Shown one piece after another: positions 1 through 7,896 of a stretch of 64,000 bases of DNA. Position numbers and translations under genes: made by a program. Origin of the DNA: Ilumatobacter coccineus YM16-304. GTDB lineage: Bacteria > Actinomycetota > Acidimicrobiia > Acidimicrobiales > Ilumatobacteraceae. The notes under the pieces were generated by a model that worked only from the letters and a program-made list of their open reading frames with translations, ran no database searches and was not told the origin of the DNA. Where the stretch lies: contig NC_020520.1 of the NCBI RefSeq assembly GCF_000348785.1, positions 744,001-808,000 on the forward strand, read 5' to 3'. Numbering within the stretch: position 1 is the stretch's first letter; every line of letters begins with the position of its first letter.

Positions 1-403
1 ACTCGTCGAAGCTCTCCCAACCCCACGACAGTCCTTCGGCGAGTGCGGTGCCGGGGATGTCTTCGACGCCTTCGAGCAGTTCGATGAGCCACTCGTGCTT
101 GTCGGGGCGGGCGGGCGCGAATCCGACGCCGCAGTTGCCCATCACGATCGAGGTGACGCCGTTGATCGATGACGGCGCGAGGTCGGGATCCCACGTGACC
201 TGGCCGTCGTAGTGCGTGTGGATGTCGACCCAACCGGGCGTGACGACGAGCCCGGTGGCGTCGATCTCGCGTGTCGCCGGCTCGTGCGCCGCGACGTCGC
301 CGACCGCGACGATGCGATCGCCGACGACCGCGATGTCGGCGCGTCGCCGCGGCGCGCCGGTGCCGTCGACGAGGGTGCCGTTGCGGATGATGAGGTCAGC
401 CAT
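1..403 (-). CDS. Amidohydrolase, N-acyl-D-amino-acid deacylase type (C-terminus cut by window edge)
   Basis: Only the first 134 residues are present; the rest lies beyond position 1. The protein opens [16 protein letters not shown] and continues with a [15 protein letters not shown] segment, which is the composite-domain strand plus the metal-binding HxH of the amidohydrolase superfamily. The following [19 protein letters not shown] segment is typical of the D-aminoacylase branch (zinc enzymes releasing D-amino acids from N-acyl forms), so I favour that over hydantoinase or dihydroorotase. The ATG at 401-403 sits 7 nt after a TAGCGT hexamer, consistent with a leaderless start. A 36-bp repeat array lies just upstream. 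Substrate cannot be fixed from the fragment. Confidence 0.85.
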   Translation of the reverse strand, partial: MADLIIRNGTLVDGTGAPRRRADIAVVGDRIVAVGDVAAHEPATREIDATGLVVTPGWVDIHTHYDGQVTWDPDLAPSSINGVTSIVMGNCGVGFAPARPDKHEWLIELLEGVEDIPGTALAEGLSWGWESFDE

Positions 404-410
404 GTGGGCA

Positions 411-416
411 ACGCTA
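411..416 (-). promoter_or_regulatory. Predicted -10 hexamer TAGCGT of the amidohydrolase gene
   Basis: On the minus strand TAGCGT is followed by 7 nt and then the ATG at 403. This TAnnnT spacing recurs at many genes in the window and fits a leaderless transcript. No convincing -35 is seen; its expected place (about 434-439) lies between this hexamer and the 36-bp array. Confidence 0.45.
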
Positions 417-472
417 CGTCAGACCCGCCGCCCGATCCGGGCCGGAGCCGATCATCCCGCCCGCCGCCCCGA

Positions 473-724
473 GAGGATGATTTCTGCCCAGGCCAAATGT
501 CGTCGCGTGAGGGTGATTCTTGCCCAGGCCAGATGTGGTCGCGTGGGGGTGATTTTTGGCCAGGCCAGATGTGGTCGCGTGGGGGTGATTTTTGGCCAGG
601 CCAGATGTCGTCGCGTGAGGGTGACTTTTGCCCAGGCCAAATGTGGTCGCGTAAGGGTGATTTTTGGCCAGGCTCGATGTGGTCGCGTGGGGGTGATATT
701 TGGCCTGGCTGAAAATCGTCGCGA
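473..724. repeat. 36-bp tandem repeat array A (7 units)
   Basis: Seven head-to-tail units of exactly 36 bp begin at 473, 509, 545, 581, 617, 653 and 689; the last is degenerate. There are no spacers. On the + strand each unit has the order GRGGRTGATTT, then TTG(C/G)CCAGGC, then a variable stretch ending TGT(C/G)GTCGCGT. The core is nearly self-complementary. The array sits between the stop of the minus-strand amidase (737) and the predicted promoter of the minus-strand amidohydrolase (411-416). The same repeat forms array B at 29956-30243. Because 36 is divisible by 3 several frames stay open, but none has a start codon, RBS or coding-type substitution pattern, so I treat it as non-coding. 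Confidence 0.95.
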
Positions 725-736
725 GGGGCGGTCGGG

Positions 737-2131
737 TCAGCGGGGGTCGATCGGGAGGAGGGGTGGCGCGGCGGCTTCGATCTGGGCGGCGATGTCGAGG
801 CAGCGCAGGTCGGTGAAGCGGTCGCCGATCACCTGGACGCCCACCGGGAGGCCGTCGGCCACACCGTGGGGAACGATCGCTGCCGGCAGCCCGAGGAAGT
901 TGACCGGCGTGACCGGACGAAGCGTGTCACGGATGACCTCCTCGCCGTGCGTGAGATCGGCGCCGTGCTCGAACGCGGGCATCGCCCACGTCGGCGTGAG
1001 GAGGATCGGATGGTCGATGAAGAACTCGGTCCAGAGCCGCATCGCCTTGTGGCGCTCGGACTGCAACAGGACCATCGATTCCATCGTCACCTCCGGGCCG
1101 GTCTCGAACAGCGAATCGAGGATGACCTTGGCGTCGTCGCCCAGCACCATGTCGAGCATCGGACGCATCACGGCGATGTCCTGCATCAGCAGCGCCGCCC
1201 AGAAGTCGATCGTCTCCTCGTACATCGGCGGTTCCACCTCGACGACGTCGTGGCCGGCGTCGGCGAGCACGTCGCCGGCCGAGCGCACCGCTGCTGCGAT
1301 CTCCGGATGCGTGTTGCCGCCCGGCGGGTCGGCGAGGATCGCGATCTGCAACCGCTCGCCGTCACCGAGCGCCGTGAGATTCACCGGCAAGCTCGTCGGG
1401 TCGCGGTGATGCGGCCCGGCCACGACCTCGAACGCCGCTCGCACATCGGCGACACGCCGGGCCATCGTGCCCTCGACCGCCATCTGCTGGAACGACAACG
1501 TCGGGTCTTCGGGCGGGAGCGACGACGCTCCCGGCACCACACCGATCGACGGTTTGATCGACGCGATGCCGCAACAGTGCGCCGGGTTGCGGAGCGAACC
1601 GCCGATGTCGTTGCCCAGCCCCAGCGGGCTCATCCCACTCGCGATCGACGACGCTTCACCGCCACTCGAACCACCGGCCGTGCGATCGGGATGCTGCGGG
1701 TTGCGAGTCAGCCCGTGCAGCGACGAATCGGTCGACACCCGCAGCCCGAAGTCGGGCAGGTTGGTGCGCGCGATCGGGATCGCACCCGCCGCCTTCATCC
1801 GCTCGGTCACCGGCGCGTCGACCGGCGGGATCGCCTCGGCGAACGCCGGAACCGCCTGCGTCGTCGGACTGCCCGTGAGGTCGATGTTCTCCTTCACCGT
1901 GATCGGCACGCCGTGGAAACGACCGAGCTGGTCGCCTCGCTCGACTGCGGCGTCGGCAGCGTCGGCCGCCGCCAGCGCGTCGTCGTCGAGTCGACGCACG
2001 ACCGCATTGAGCGAACCGTTCACCGCGTCGATGCGGGCGTAGTGGGCTTCGACCACCGCCCGACTCGTCGTCGCCCCCGAGCGGATCATGTCCGCGAGCT
2101 CCAGTGCCGAGTGTTGCCAGAGTTCCGTCAT
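737..2131 (-). CDS. Amidase (amidase signature family)
   Basis: A 464-residue cytoplasmic amidase of the GatA/FAAH-like signature family, hydrolysing an amide bond with a Ser-cisSer-Lys triad. The catalytic Lys is in VPITVKEN (about residue 80), the glycine/serine motif AGGSSGGEA is at 152-160, and the nucleophile Ser is in NDIGGSLRNPA near residue 179, so the triad looks complete. No signal peptide is present. The start is the ATG at 2131: an in-frame extension to 2185 would run across the divergent promoter into the neighbouring gene. It is not clearly GatA, since no gatB or gatC is nearby; a stand-alone catabolic amidase is more likely. It ends 12 bp right of repeat array A. Confidence 0.92.
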   Translation of the reverse strand: MTELWQHSALELADMIRSGATTSRAVVEAHYARIDAVNGSLNAVVRRLDDDALAAADAADAAVERGDQLGRFHGVPITVKENIDLTGSPTTQAVPAFAEAIPPVDAPVTERMKAAGAIPIARTNLPDFGLRVSTDSSLHGLTRNPQHPDRTAGGSSGGEASSIASGMSPLGLGNDIGGSLRNPAHCCGIASIKPSIGVVPGASSLPPEDPTLSFQQMAVEGTMARRVADVRAAFEVVAGPHHRDPTSLPVNLTALGDGERLQIAILADPPGGNTHPEIAAAVRSAGDVLADAGHDVVEVEPPMYEETIDFWAALLMQDIAVMRPMLDMVLGDDAKVILDSLFETGPEVTMESMVLLQSERHKAMRLWTEFFIDHPILLTPTWAMPAFEHGADLTHGEEVIRDTLRPVTPVNFLGLPAAIVPHGVADGLPVGVQVIGDRFTDLRCLDIAAQIEAAAPPLLPIDPR

Positions 2132-2136
2132 GTCGC

Positions 2137-2170
2137 GAGTCTCGCGCCGACGGACGGCGATGCGAGACTC
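2137..2170. promoter_or_regulatory. Divergent promoter/operator region between amidase and O-methyltransferase
   Basis: The two genes start only 44 bp apart. GAGTCTCGC (2137-2145) and GCGAGACTC (2162-2170) are perfect inverted repeats, and each contributes a GAGACT hexamer lying exactly 6 nt before its gene's ATG. With this geometry the two promoters must overlap face to face, so they may be mutually exclusive or share one regulator. The hexamer differs from TAnnnT at position 1. Confidence 0.45.
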
Positions 2171-2175
2171 ACACC

Positions 2176-2841
2176 ATGTCACCACGCTCCATCGGACTCT
2201 CCACCGACCTCAACGACTACGTCGTCGCCCACACCACGCCCGCCGACGACGTCCAGCAACAGCTCATCGATCTCACCCAGCAGATGACGATGAGCCAGAT
2301 GCAGATCGCCCCCGACCAGGGCGAGTTCTTCACCATCCTCACCAGCCTTCTTCAACCGAAGTTCGTCGTCGAAGTCGGCACCTTCACGGGCTACTCCTCA
2401 CTCGCGATCGCCAAGGGCCTCGGTCCCGACGGGCGGATCCTGTGCTGCGACGTCAGCGAGGAATGGACCGCCATCGCACGCGAACACTGGGAAGCCGCAG
2501 GCGTCGCCGACCGGATCGAACTGAAGATCGCGCCCGCCATCGACACGCTGCGCGCGCTGCCCGACGACACCGTGATCGACATGGCATTCATCGACGCCGA
2601 CAAACGCGGCTACCACGCCTACTACGAAGAGATCCTCGCTCGACTCGCCGACGACGGCGTGATCCTCGTCGACAACACGCTGTGGAGCGGTGCGGTCGTC
2701 GACGACTCCGACACGTCACCCGACACGCTCGCACTCCGCGAATTCAACGACGCCATCGTCGCCGACGACCGTGTGCGCAACGTGGTGCTGCCGATCGGCG
2801 ACGGCGTCACCATGATCCGGCGAGCTGTTACATCGACGTGA
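2176..2841 (+). CDS. Class I SAM-dependent O-methyltransferase (caffeoyl-CoA OMT family)
   Basis: A 221-residue Rossmann methyltransferase of the cation-dependent caffeoyl-CoA/catechol O-methyltransferase family (PF01596). The SAM-binding glycine motif VVEVGTFTGYSSLAIA is at about residues 64-79, the acidic ribose ligand follows in ILCCDVSEEW, and the metal-ligand segments MAFIDADKRGY and ILVDNTLWSG are intact. Length is normal for the family. The ATG at 2176 is preferred because it lies 6 nt after a GAGACT hexamer in the short divergent promoter. The methyl acceptor cannot be deduced; bacterial members act on catechols and various natural products. It converges on the cupin gene. Confidence 0.93.
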   Translation: MSPRSIGLSTDLNDYVVAHTTPADDVQQQLIDLTQQMTMSQMQIAPDQGEFFTILTSLLQPKFVVEVGTFTGYSSLAIAKGLGPDGRILCCDVSEEWTAIAREHWEAAGVADRIELKIAPAIDTLRALPDDTVIDMAFIDADKRGYHAYYEEILARLADDGVILVDNTLWSGAVVDDSDTSPDTLALREFNDAIVADDRVRNVVLPIGDGVTMIRRAVTST

Positions 2842-2934
2842 GGACGGCCACGTCGTCGACACGGAAGGTCTCCAGGGTTCCGTTCGCGTGAGGACGGCCA
2901 CGTCGACGCCGAAAGTCTCACGGGTGGGTTCGTG
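2835..2934. repeat. Imperfect 50-bp tandem duplication in a convergent intergenic region
   Basis: CGTGAGGACGGCCACGTCG occurs at 2837-2855 and again at 2887-2905, followed in both copies by diverged but related sequence. The first copy contains GACGTG...CACGTC, a 6-bp stem with an 8-nt loop that overlaps the methyltransferase stop codon. It lies between convergent genes and may serve as a terminator for either. Confidence 0.6.
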
Positions 2935-2937
2935 GCG

Positions 2938-3348
2938 TCAGCGGTCGCGCATCTCGGTGCCCGCGCCTGCGGTGATGAAGAGCGCCGTCGCCGACGCTCC
3001 GTCGGCGACGTCGGCGGTGTGCCACACCCCCGGTTGGTTCACCACGGCCTGACCATCGGAGAGTTCGACCGTCGTCGTCGACCCGTCGGGATGCTCCTGG
3101 TGCAAGGTGAGCGTGCCGCGCACGCACAGCACCAGTTCGGAACCGGTCGGATGCATCTCCCACGTGTCCCACGGCGTGTCGAAGGTATGCATCGACACGA
3201 GGCGCCCTTCGTTGCCGTCGTCGCCGTGCCGTTCGCCGTAGTCGACGTACCACGAGACGTCACCCGTGTGCGGTGGCTGCGGAACGGTCGTCGCCCCGAG
3301 GCCGAGGTGGACGAACTCGCTCTTGCCGAAGTCGATGATCTCGCTCAT
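2938..3348 (-). CDS. Small cupin-domain protein
   Basis: A 136-residue single-domain cupin. The conserved barrel core is visible: TWEMHPTGSELVLCVRGTLTL contributes a His and Glu of cupin motif 1, and VVNQPGVWHTADV contributes the His of motif 2, so a metal site is plausible though the motif 1 spacing is not canonical. No DNA-binding domain or signal peptide is present. The ATG at 3348 is the first Met that leads straight into conserved sequence. It converges with the O-methyltransferase. Function is unassigned; small cupins include isomerases, dioxygenases and binding proteins. Confidence 0.82.
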   Translation of the reverse strand: MSEIIDFGKSEFVHLGLGATTVPQPPHTGDVSWYVDYGERHGDDGNEGRLVSMHTFDTPWDTWEMHPTGSELVLCVRGTLTLHQEHPDGSTTTVELSDGQAVVNQPGVWHTADVADGASATALFITAGAGTEMRDR

Positions 3349-3620
3349 CACACCATGCTCGCGCACTGCGGCGTGGCCGACGACCAGACCCCGGCCAGCC
3401 GGAACGCCGCAACGCGCCGACGGCGCAAACCCTTGCGGGCACACGCTCTCGCCCTGCTGGGCACGCGCTCACCTCGGTTGATTCGCGCTGAAAGTGACCA
3501 AAACGCCACAGCGCCTCTGTCCCGACTCAAGATCCTGGGAAGGTAGTGCGCGAGCTCTTGCCCGAACATGGTCGATGTTCTTGACTGGACCGTGCCCGGA
3601 CCGGCGGACGGCGCGGGCAG

Positions 3621-3625
3621 AAGGA
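3621..3625 (+). promoter_or_regulatory. Ribosome-binding site of the subtilase gene
   Basis: AAGGA lies 7 nt before the ATG at 3633 and supports this start. The gene is one of the few here with a clear Shine-Dalgarno sequence rather than a leaderless layout. Confidence 0.6.
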
Positions 3626-3632
3626 ACGAACG

Positions 3633-5195
3633 ATGGCGGACATCGCAACTCACAGCAGCAAGCGACCGGGCGGTCGCCGCATTGCACGGCGCAGCCTGTT
3701 CGTCGCGATCGGCGCGTCGCTGGCGGCGACGTCGCTCGCCGCCCCCGCTGATGCGCGTCTGCTCCCGCTCTTCGGCAACGACTCCAAGCCGGCGGCCGAG
3801 CTCGGCTCGATGTACTCCGTCGTCGACCAGATCGGTGCACGGACGCTCTGGGAACGTGGCGTCACCGGCGAGGGTGTCAACGTCGCCGTCATCGACACCG
3901 GCGTCGCCCCGGTCGAAGCGCTGAGCGGCCCCGACAAGGTGATCGCCATGGTCGACCTCTCGGCCGAAGCCGGCGTTCCGGAAGCCGAGTATCTCGACAC
4001 CTACGGGCACGGCACGCACATGACCGGCATCATCGCCGGCCGTACGCCGGGCGCCGACCCGGCCACGTCCGAAGACCACCCCGAATGGTTCCTCGGCGTC
4101 GCACCCGACGCCGGCATCGTGTCGGTGAAGGTCGGTGACAACACGGGCGCCGTCGACGTGTCGCAGGTGATCGCCGGCATCGACTGGGTCGTCGAGTTCC
4201 AGGACGAACTCGACATCAGCGTGCTCAACCTCTCGTTCGGCAGCGACTCCCTGCACACGTACCTGACCGATCCGTTGACGCACGCGGTCGAGCGTGCGTG
4301 GGCCGCAGGCATCGTCGTCGTGGTCGCCGCCGGTAACGACGGTCTCGGCATCGGGCTCAGCTCGCCTGCCACCGACCCCGACGTCATCACCGTCGGCGGG
4401 CTCCGCGCACTCAGCAACACGCGCTACGAGATCCCCGACTGGGCATCCAACGGCAACATCGTCTTGCGCAACCCCGACATCGGCGCTCCCGGCGCGCACA
4501 TCCAGAGCCTCCGCAGCCCGGGCAGTCGCGCCGACGTCGAGCATCCAGAAGGTCGGATCGACGATCAACTCTTCCTCGGTTCGGGATCATCGCAGGCCGC
4601 AGCGGTCACCTCCGGTGCCGCAGCGCTGCTGCTCTCGGAGCGCCCGTGGCTCACCAACGACCAGGTGAAGGATCTGCTCAAGCGCTCGGCCAACTCGCGG
4701 TCGGTTCCGTGGCTCACGCAGATCTACCGCGGCCACGGTGCGCTGCGTGTCGACACGGCGTCACGCCTCTCACCTCGATCCGGACGCCAGTACAATCTGC
4801 CGGCACTGGGCACCGGGACCCTCGATGGCGCACGCGGCACCGCATCGCTCTCGATCGCCGGAATCGAACTGTCGGGCGAGGTGTCGATCGTCGGTGGAGA
4901 CTGGACGGGCGCTCGATGGACCGGCGCACGCTGGACCGCCGGCGAATGGGACGGCGCTCGCTGGACCGGCGGCGAATGGCGCGGTGCCCGATGGACCGAC
5001 GCCACGTGGACCGGCGCTCGTTGGACGGGTGCTCGTTGGACGGGTGCCGACTGGGCCGGCGCACGCTGGACCGGTGAGGAATGGACCGGCTCCTCGTGGT
5101 CGGGTGCTCGTTGGACGGGCGCCCGCTGGACCGGTACCGAGTGGAGCGGTGCTCGCTGGACGGGAACCCGATGGATGTCGACGACCTGGTCCTGA
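3633..5195 (+). CDS. Secreted S8 subtilisin-like serine protease with Trp-pentapeptide tail
   Basis: A 520-residue exported protease. The N-terminus is a probable Tat signal (RRIARRSLFVAIGASLAATS, cleavage after about AAPADA at 41). The catalytic triad is complete: Asp88 in AVIDTG, His126 in YGHGTH, Ser320 in LFLGSGSSQAA, with oxyanion Asn235 in AAGNDG. The usual GTSMA around the Ser is GSSQA. There is no long prodomain. From about residue 423 the chain becomes 20 tryptophans spaced exactly five residues apart (mostly WTGAR, WTGxE, WSGAR), a low-complexity tail likely acting in surface attachment or spacing. Pentad tails of this kind occur on some actinobacterial subtilases, to my recollection. 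Its 3' end overlaps the GGDEF-EAL gene by 25 bp, suggesting translational coupling. Confidence 0.95.
   Translation: MADIATHSSKRPGGRRIARRSLFVAIGASLAATSLAAPADARLLPLFGNDSKPAAELGSMYSVVDQIGARTLWERGVTGEGVNVAVIDTGVAPVEALSGPDKVIAMVDLSAEAGVPEAEYLDTYGHGTHMTGIIAGRTPGADPATSEDHPEWFLGVAPDAGIVSVKVGDNTGAVDVSQVIAGIDWVVEFQDELDISVLNLSFGSDSLHTYLTDPLTHAVERAWAAGIVVVVAAGNDGLGIGLSSPATDPDVITVGGLRALSNTRYEIPDWASNGNIVLRNPDIGAPGAHIQSLRSPGSRADVEHPEGRIDDQLFLGSGSSQAAAVTSGAAALLLSERPWLTNDQVKDLLKRSANSRSVPWLTQIYRGHGALRVDTASRLSPRSGRQYNLPALGTGTLDGARGTASLSIAGIELSGEVSIVGGDWTGARWTGARWTAGEWDGARWTGGEWRGARWTDATWTGARWTGARWTGADWAGARWTGEEWTGSSWSGARWTGARWTGTEWSGARWTGTRWMSTTWS
4900..5192 (+). repeat. 15-bp coding repeat for the WTGAR pentads
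   Basis: Tandem 15-bp units (TGGACCGGCGCTCGC-like) encode the Trp pentads of the subtilase tail. Units vary mostly at wobble positions and at the fourth and fifth residues, so the protein period is kept while the DNA has drifted. Confidence 0.85.
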
Positions 5196-7810
5196 CCGAC
5201 GATTCGGTCGAGCCGTCGCGCGACACGTCCGACCACGCCTCGACGCTCGACGCCTCGATCAGCGGTGCCGTCGACGACGAGACATCGCGCGACGAGACGC
5301 TGGGCGACGAGTCGCCGCGTGACAGCGGCGTGATCGCGGCGCTTCGACGCCCCGTCGTTCGCGTCTGCCTGCTCGCCGTCGGCCTGATCATCGGGTCGAC
5401 ACTGCTCGTCGCGTTCGGCGACTCCGACCCGCACCTCGACGGTGGCACGATCTGGATGGCGGCCCTCGTCGCCGTCGGCTACGCGCTCGCCGAGCGCTTC
5501 GTGTTCCACGTCGAGTACCGACGCGAAGCCGTCTCGTTCTCGATGTCGGAGGTGCCCTCGGCACTCGCGCTCGTCTTTCTCGGCCCGATCCCCGCCATCC
5601 TCATCCGGGTCGTCGTGTGCGTCGTGGTGATCCGGCTCGCGTGGAAGTCGCCGCCGTTCAAGTTGTTCTTCAACGCTGCGCTCTTCGCCTTCGAACTCGC
5701 GTTGGCGTACACGATCGTCGGTGCGATCAACGGAGCGAACGAGACCGATCAGGTTCGTCTGCTGCTCGCCGTGGGCATCGCCCTCACCGTGTCGACGCTC
5801 GTCGGAACCGTGCTCGTCACCCTCGCGATCGCCTGCTTCGAGGGTGAGGTGTTCTCGTTGATCGTCGCCGAGGTCCGCACCGCCGTGGTGGTCAGCCCGC
5901 TCGTCACGATGATCGCGTGTGTGAGCATCGCGCCGACGCTGTTCCGAACCGAACTCGTCGCGCTCGCCGCGCTGCCGGTGGTCACCGGCTGGTTCGTCGT
6001 CGAACGTCACGGCCGTCTCGCGCAGAGCTACCGAGACCTTCGCTCGCTGCACGGATTCTCCCGAGCGGTGTCGCAATCGCTGCAGATCGACGAGATCGCC
6101 GAGTCCGCCGTGGCGGAATCGATGCGGCTGATGCGGGCGAGTGGCGGCATGATCCAGATCTGGGACGAGGCCGGCAACGTCATCGTCGAGCACGGCGACA
6201 TCGGCCACGCACCGAGTTCCCGTCGCGACCCCGTCTGGGCGGCGGTCTTCGACTCCGACCGCGCGACGCCGTTCTCGATCGAGTCCGACGGTTCGGTGTC
6301 GGTCGACCCGAAACGCGCCCACGGATCGATCGCCGTGCTGCTGAGCGACGGCGACGGTGAGATCGGGCTGTTGCTGCTCACCGGGCGCGGCGGTGCCAGC
6401 GAGACCTTCGGCACGGCCGAACTGTCGCAGGCGCGCACGCTCGGCGACCAGGCGGCTGCGAGCTTCCGCCGAGCGCTGCTCCACGCCGAGATGGAGTACG
6501 CAGCACTGCACGATCGGCTCACCGGCGAGTACAACCGTGGAGCGTTCGAGAAGGTGGTGACCGATCGCCTCGCAGAACTCGGCGCACGACGTGCCGCGGT
6601 GCTGATGTTCGACCTCAACCGGTTCAAGGAGGTCAACGACACGCTCGGACATCATGTGGGCGACCGTGTGTTGATCCAGTTCGCCGACCGGCTTCGCAAG
6701 CGTCTCGAACCGGGAGACGTGCTGGGCCGATTCGGCGGCGACGAGTTCGCGATGCTGGTGCGACGCGCCGACGACGACGCCGTCAAGCGGTGCGCCGAGC
6801 AGATCCTCAGCGACTCGTTGGTCGCCATGAAGCTCGACGACCTCGACGTCGTCGTCACCACGAGCGTGGGTGTCGCGTTCGTCGACGCCATCGACGATCC
6901 GGTGGCCGAGGTGATGCGCCGTGCCGACCTCGCGATGTTCACGGCGAAGCGTGAGCGGACCGCGGTGGAGATCTACCGAGAAGAGATCGATCGCCGAACC
7001 CCCGCTCGACTCTCGCTGCTCGGCAGTCTGCGCAAGTCGCTCGAGGCCGAAGAGTTGACGGTGCACTTCCAGCCGAAGGTCGACCTCGTGACGTCGACGG
7101 TGATCGGTGCCGAAGCACTGGCGCGATGGCAGCATCCCGTGCACGGATGGGTGTCGCCAGCCGACTTCATCCAGCTCGCGGAGGAGTCCGGGCTCATCAA
7201 ACAGCTGACCGACCAGATCCTCACGTCGTCGGTGCGCACGCTCAGCGGATGGCACGCAGCGGGTCACCTGCTGTCGGTGGCCGTCAACCTCTCGACGCAC
7301 GACCTGCTCGACGAAGGTCTTCCCAAGCGGATCGCGAACCTGCTCGAGCGCTACGAGGTCGAGGCGAGATTCCTCACCCTCGAGATCACCGAGTCGGCGC
7401 TGCTCGCCGACACGCCTCGCACGAAGGGCACGATCGAACGACTCGATCAACTCGGCGTGCGCATGTCACTCGACGACTTCGGTACCGGCTATTCGTCGCT
7501 CGGGTACCTGCGGCGCCTCCCGGTCGCCGAACTGAAGGTCGACCAGAGCTTCGTGAAGAACCTGCTGCTCGACGAGCAGGACGCAGTGATCGTCAAGTCG
7601 ACGATCGATCTCGGTCACAACCTCGGCCTCCAAGTGGTCGCCGAGGGCATCGAGAACATGCCGATCCTGACCCGTCTGCAGGAGCTCGGGTGCGACATCG
7701 CCCAGGGATACGGCATCTCGCGTCCGCTCGCGCCGGAGCAGTTCGGCACGTGGCTGGCGACCACCGACTACGCCGTCGCCGGTTCGTCGTCGTCGTCGCT
7801 CTGGGCCTGA
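5171..7810 (+). CDS. Membrane-bound GGDEF-EAL cyclic-di-GMP protein with GAF-like sensor
   Basis: An 879-residue protein that makes or breaks cyclic di-GMP. An acidic N-terminus (1-50) is followed by a multi-helix membrane region (about 60-290), a linker and a GAF-like domain (about 300-440), a GGDEF domain with an intact GGDEF motif near 521 and its FDLNRFKEVNDTLGH segment, and an EAL domain with GAEALARWQHP near 645, DDFGTGYSS and VVAEGIEN. Both active sites look complete, so it may be bifunctional. The start at 5171 gives MDVDDLVLTD and lies within the last pentads of the subtilase gene; an upstream ATG at 5081 would only translate the protease repeat in another frame. Coupled expression with the protease is likely. 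Confidence 0.95.
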   Translation: MDVDDLVLTDDSVEPSRDTSDHASTLDASISGAVDDETSRDETLGDESPRDSGVIAALRRPVVRVCLLAVGLIIGSTLLVAFGDSDPHLDGGTIWMAALVAVGYALAERFVFHVEYRREAVSFSMSEVPSALALVFLGPIPAILIRVVVCVVVIRLAWKSPPFKLFFNAALFAFELALAYTIVGAINGANETDQVRLLLAVGIALTVSTLVGTVLVTLAIACFEGEVFSLIVAEVRTAVVVSPLVTMIACVSIAPTLFRTELVALAALPVVTGWFVVERHGRLAQSYRDLRSLHGFSRAVSQSLQIDEIAESAVAESMRLMRASGGMIQIWDEAGNVIVEHGDIGHAPSSRRDPVWAAVFDSDRATPFSIESDGSVSVDPKRAHGSIAVLLSDGDGEIGLLLLTGRGGASETFGTAELSQARTLGDQAAASFRRALLHAEMEYAALHDRLTGEYNRGAFEKVVTDRLAELGARRAAVLMFDLNRFKEVNDTLGHHVGDRVLIQFADRLRKRLEPGDVLGRFGGDEFAMLVRRADDDAVKRCAEQILSDSLVAMKLDDLDVVVTTSVGVAFVDAIDDPVAEVMRRADLAMFTAKRERTAVEIYREEIDRRTPARLSLLGSLRKSLEAEELTVHFQPKVDLVTSTVIGAEALARWQHPVHGWVSPADFIQLAEESGLIKQLTDQILTSSVRTLSGWHAAGHLLSVAVNLSTHDLLDEGLPKRIANLLERYEVEARFLTLEITESALLADTPRTKGTIERLDQLGVRMSLDDFGTGYSSLGYLRRLPVAELKVDQSFVKNLLLDEQDAVIVKSTIDLGHNLGLQVVAEGIENMPILTRLQELGCDIAQGYGISRPLAPEQFGTWLATTDYAVAGSSSSSLWA

Positions 7811-7896
7811 CGACCGAGGCTCGTCTGTCGCCGGCTGCGACCGTCGCGCTGTGAGGGGCCGCTCGTACGGCGACCACCGAGTCGCGAAGCGTCCGC

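Noticed and set aside
473-724. The 36-bp array as a CRISPR array (36 bp is a common CRISPR repeat length)
   Set aside because: Units are directly head-to-tail with no spacers, units differ from one another along their length, and no cas genes are present in the window. The same applies to 29956-30243.
4724-7450. Long open frame of about 900 codons on the minus strand
   Set aside because: It is antisense to the GGDEF-EAL gene and caused by high-GC codon bias; its product is Arg/His/Asp-rich without domains. Similar antisense frames at 40904-44062 (-), 49802-53413 (-), 10543-12744 (-) and 19631-21703 (+) were rejected for the same reason.
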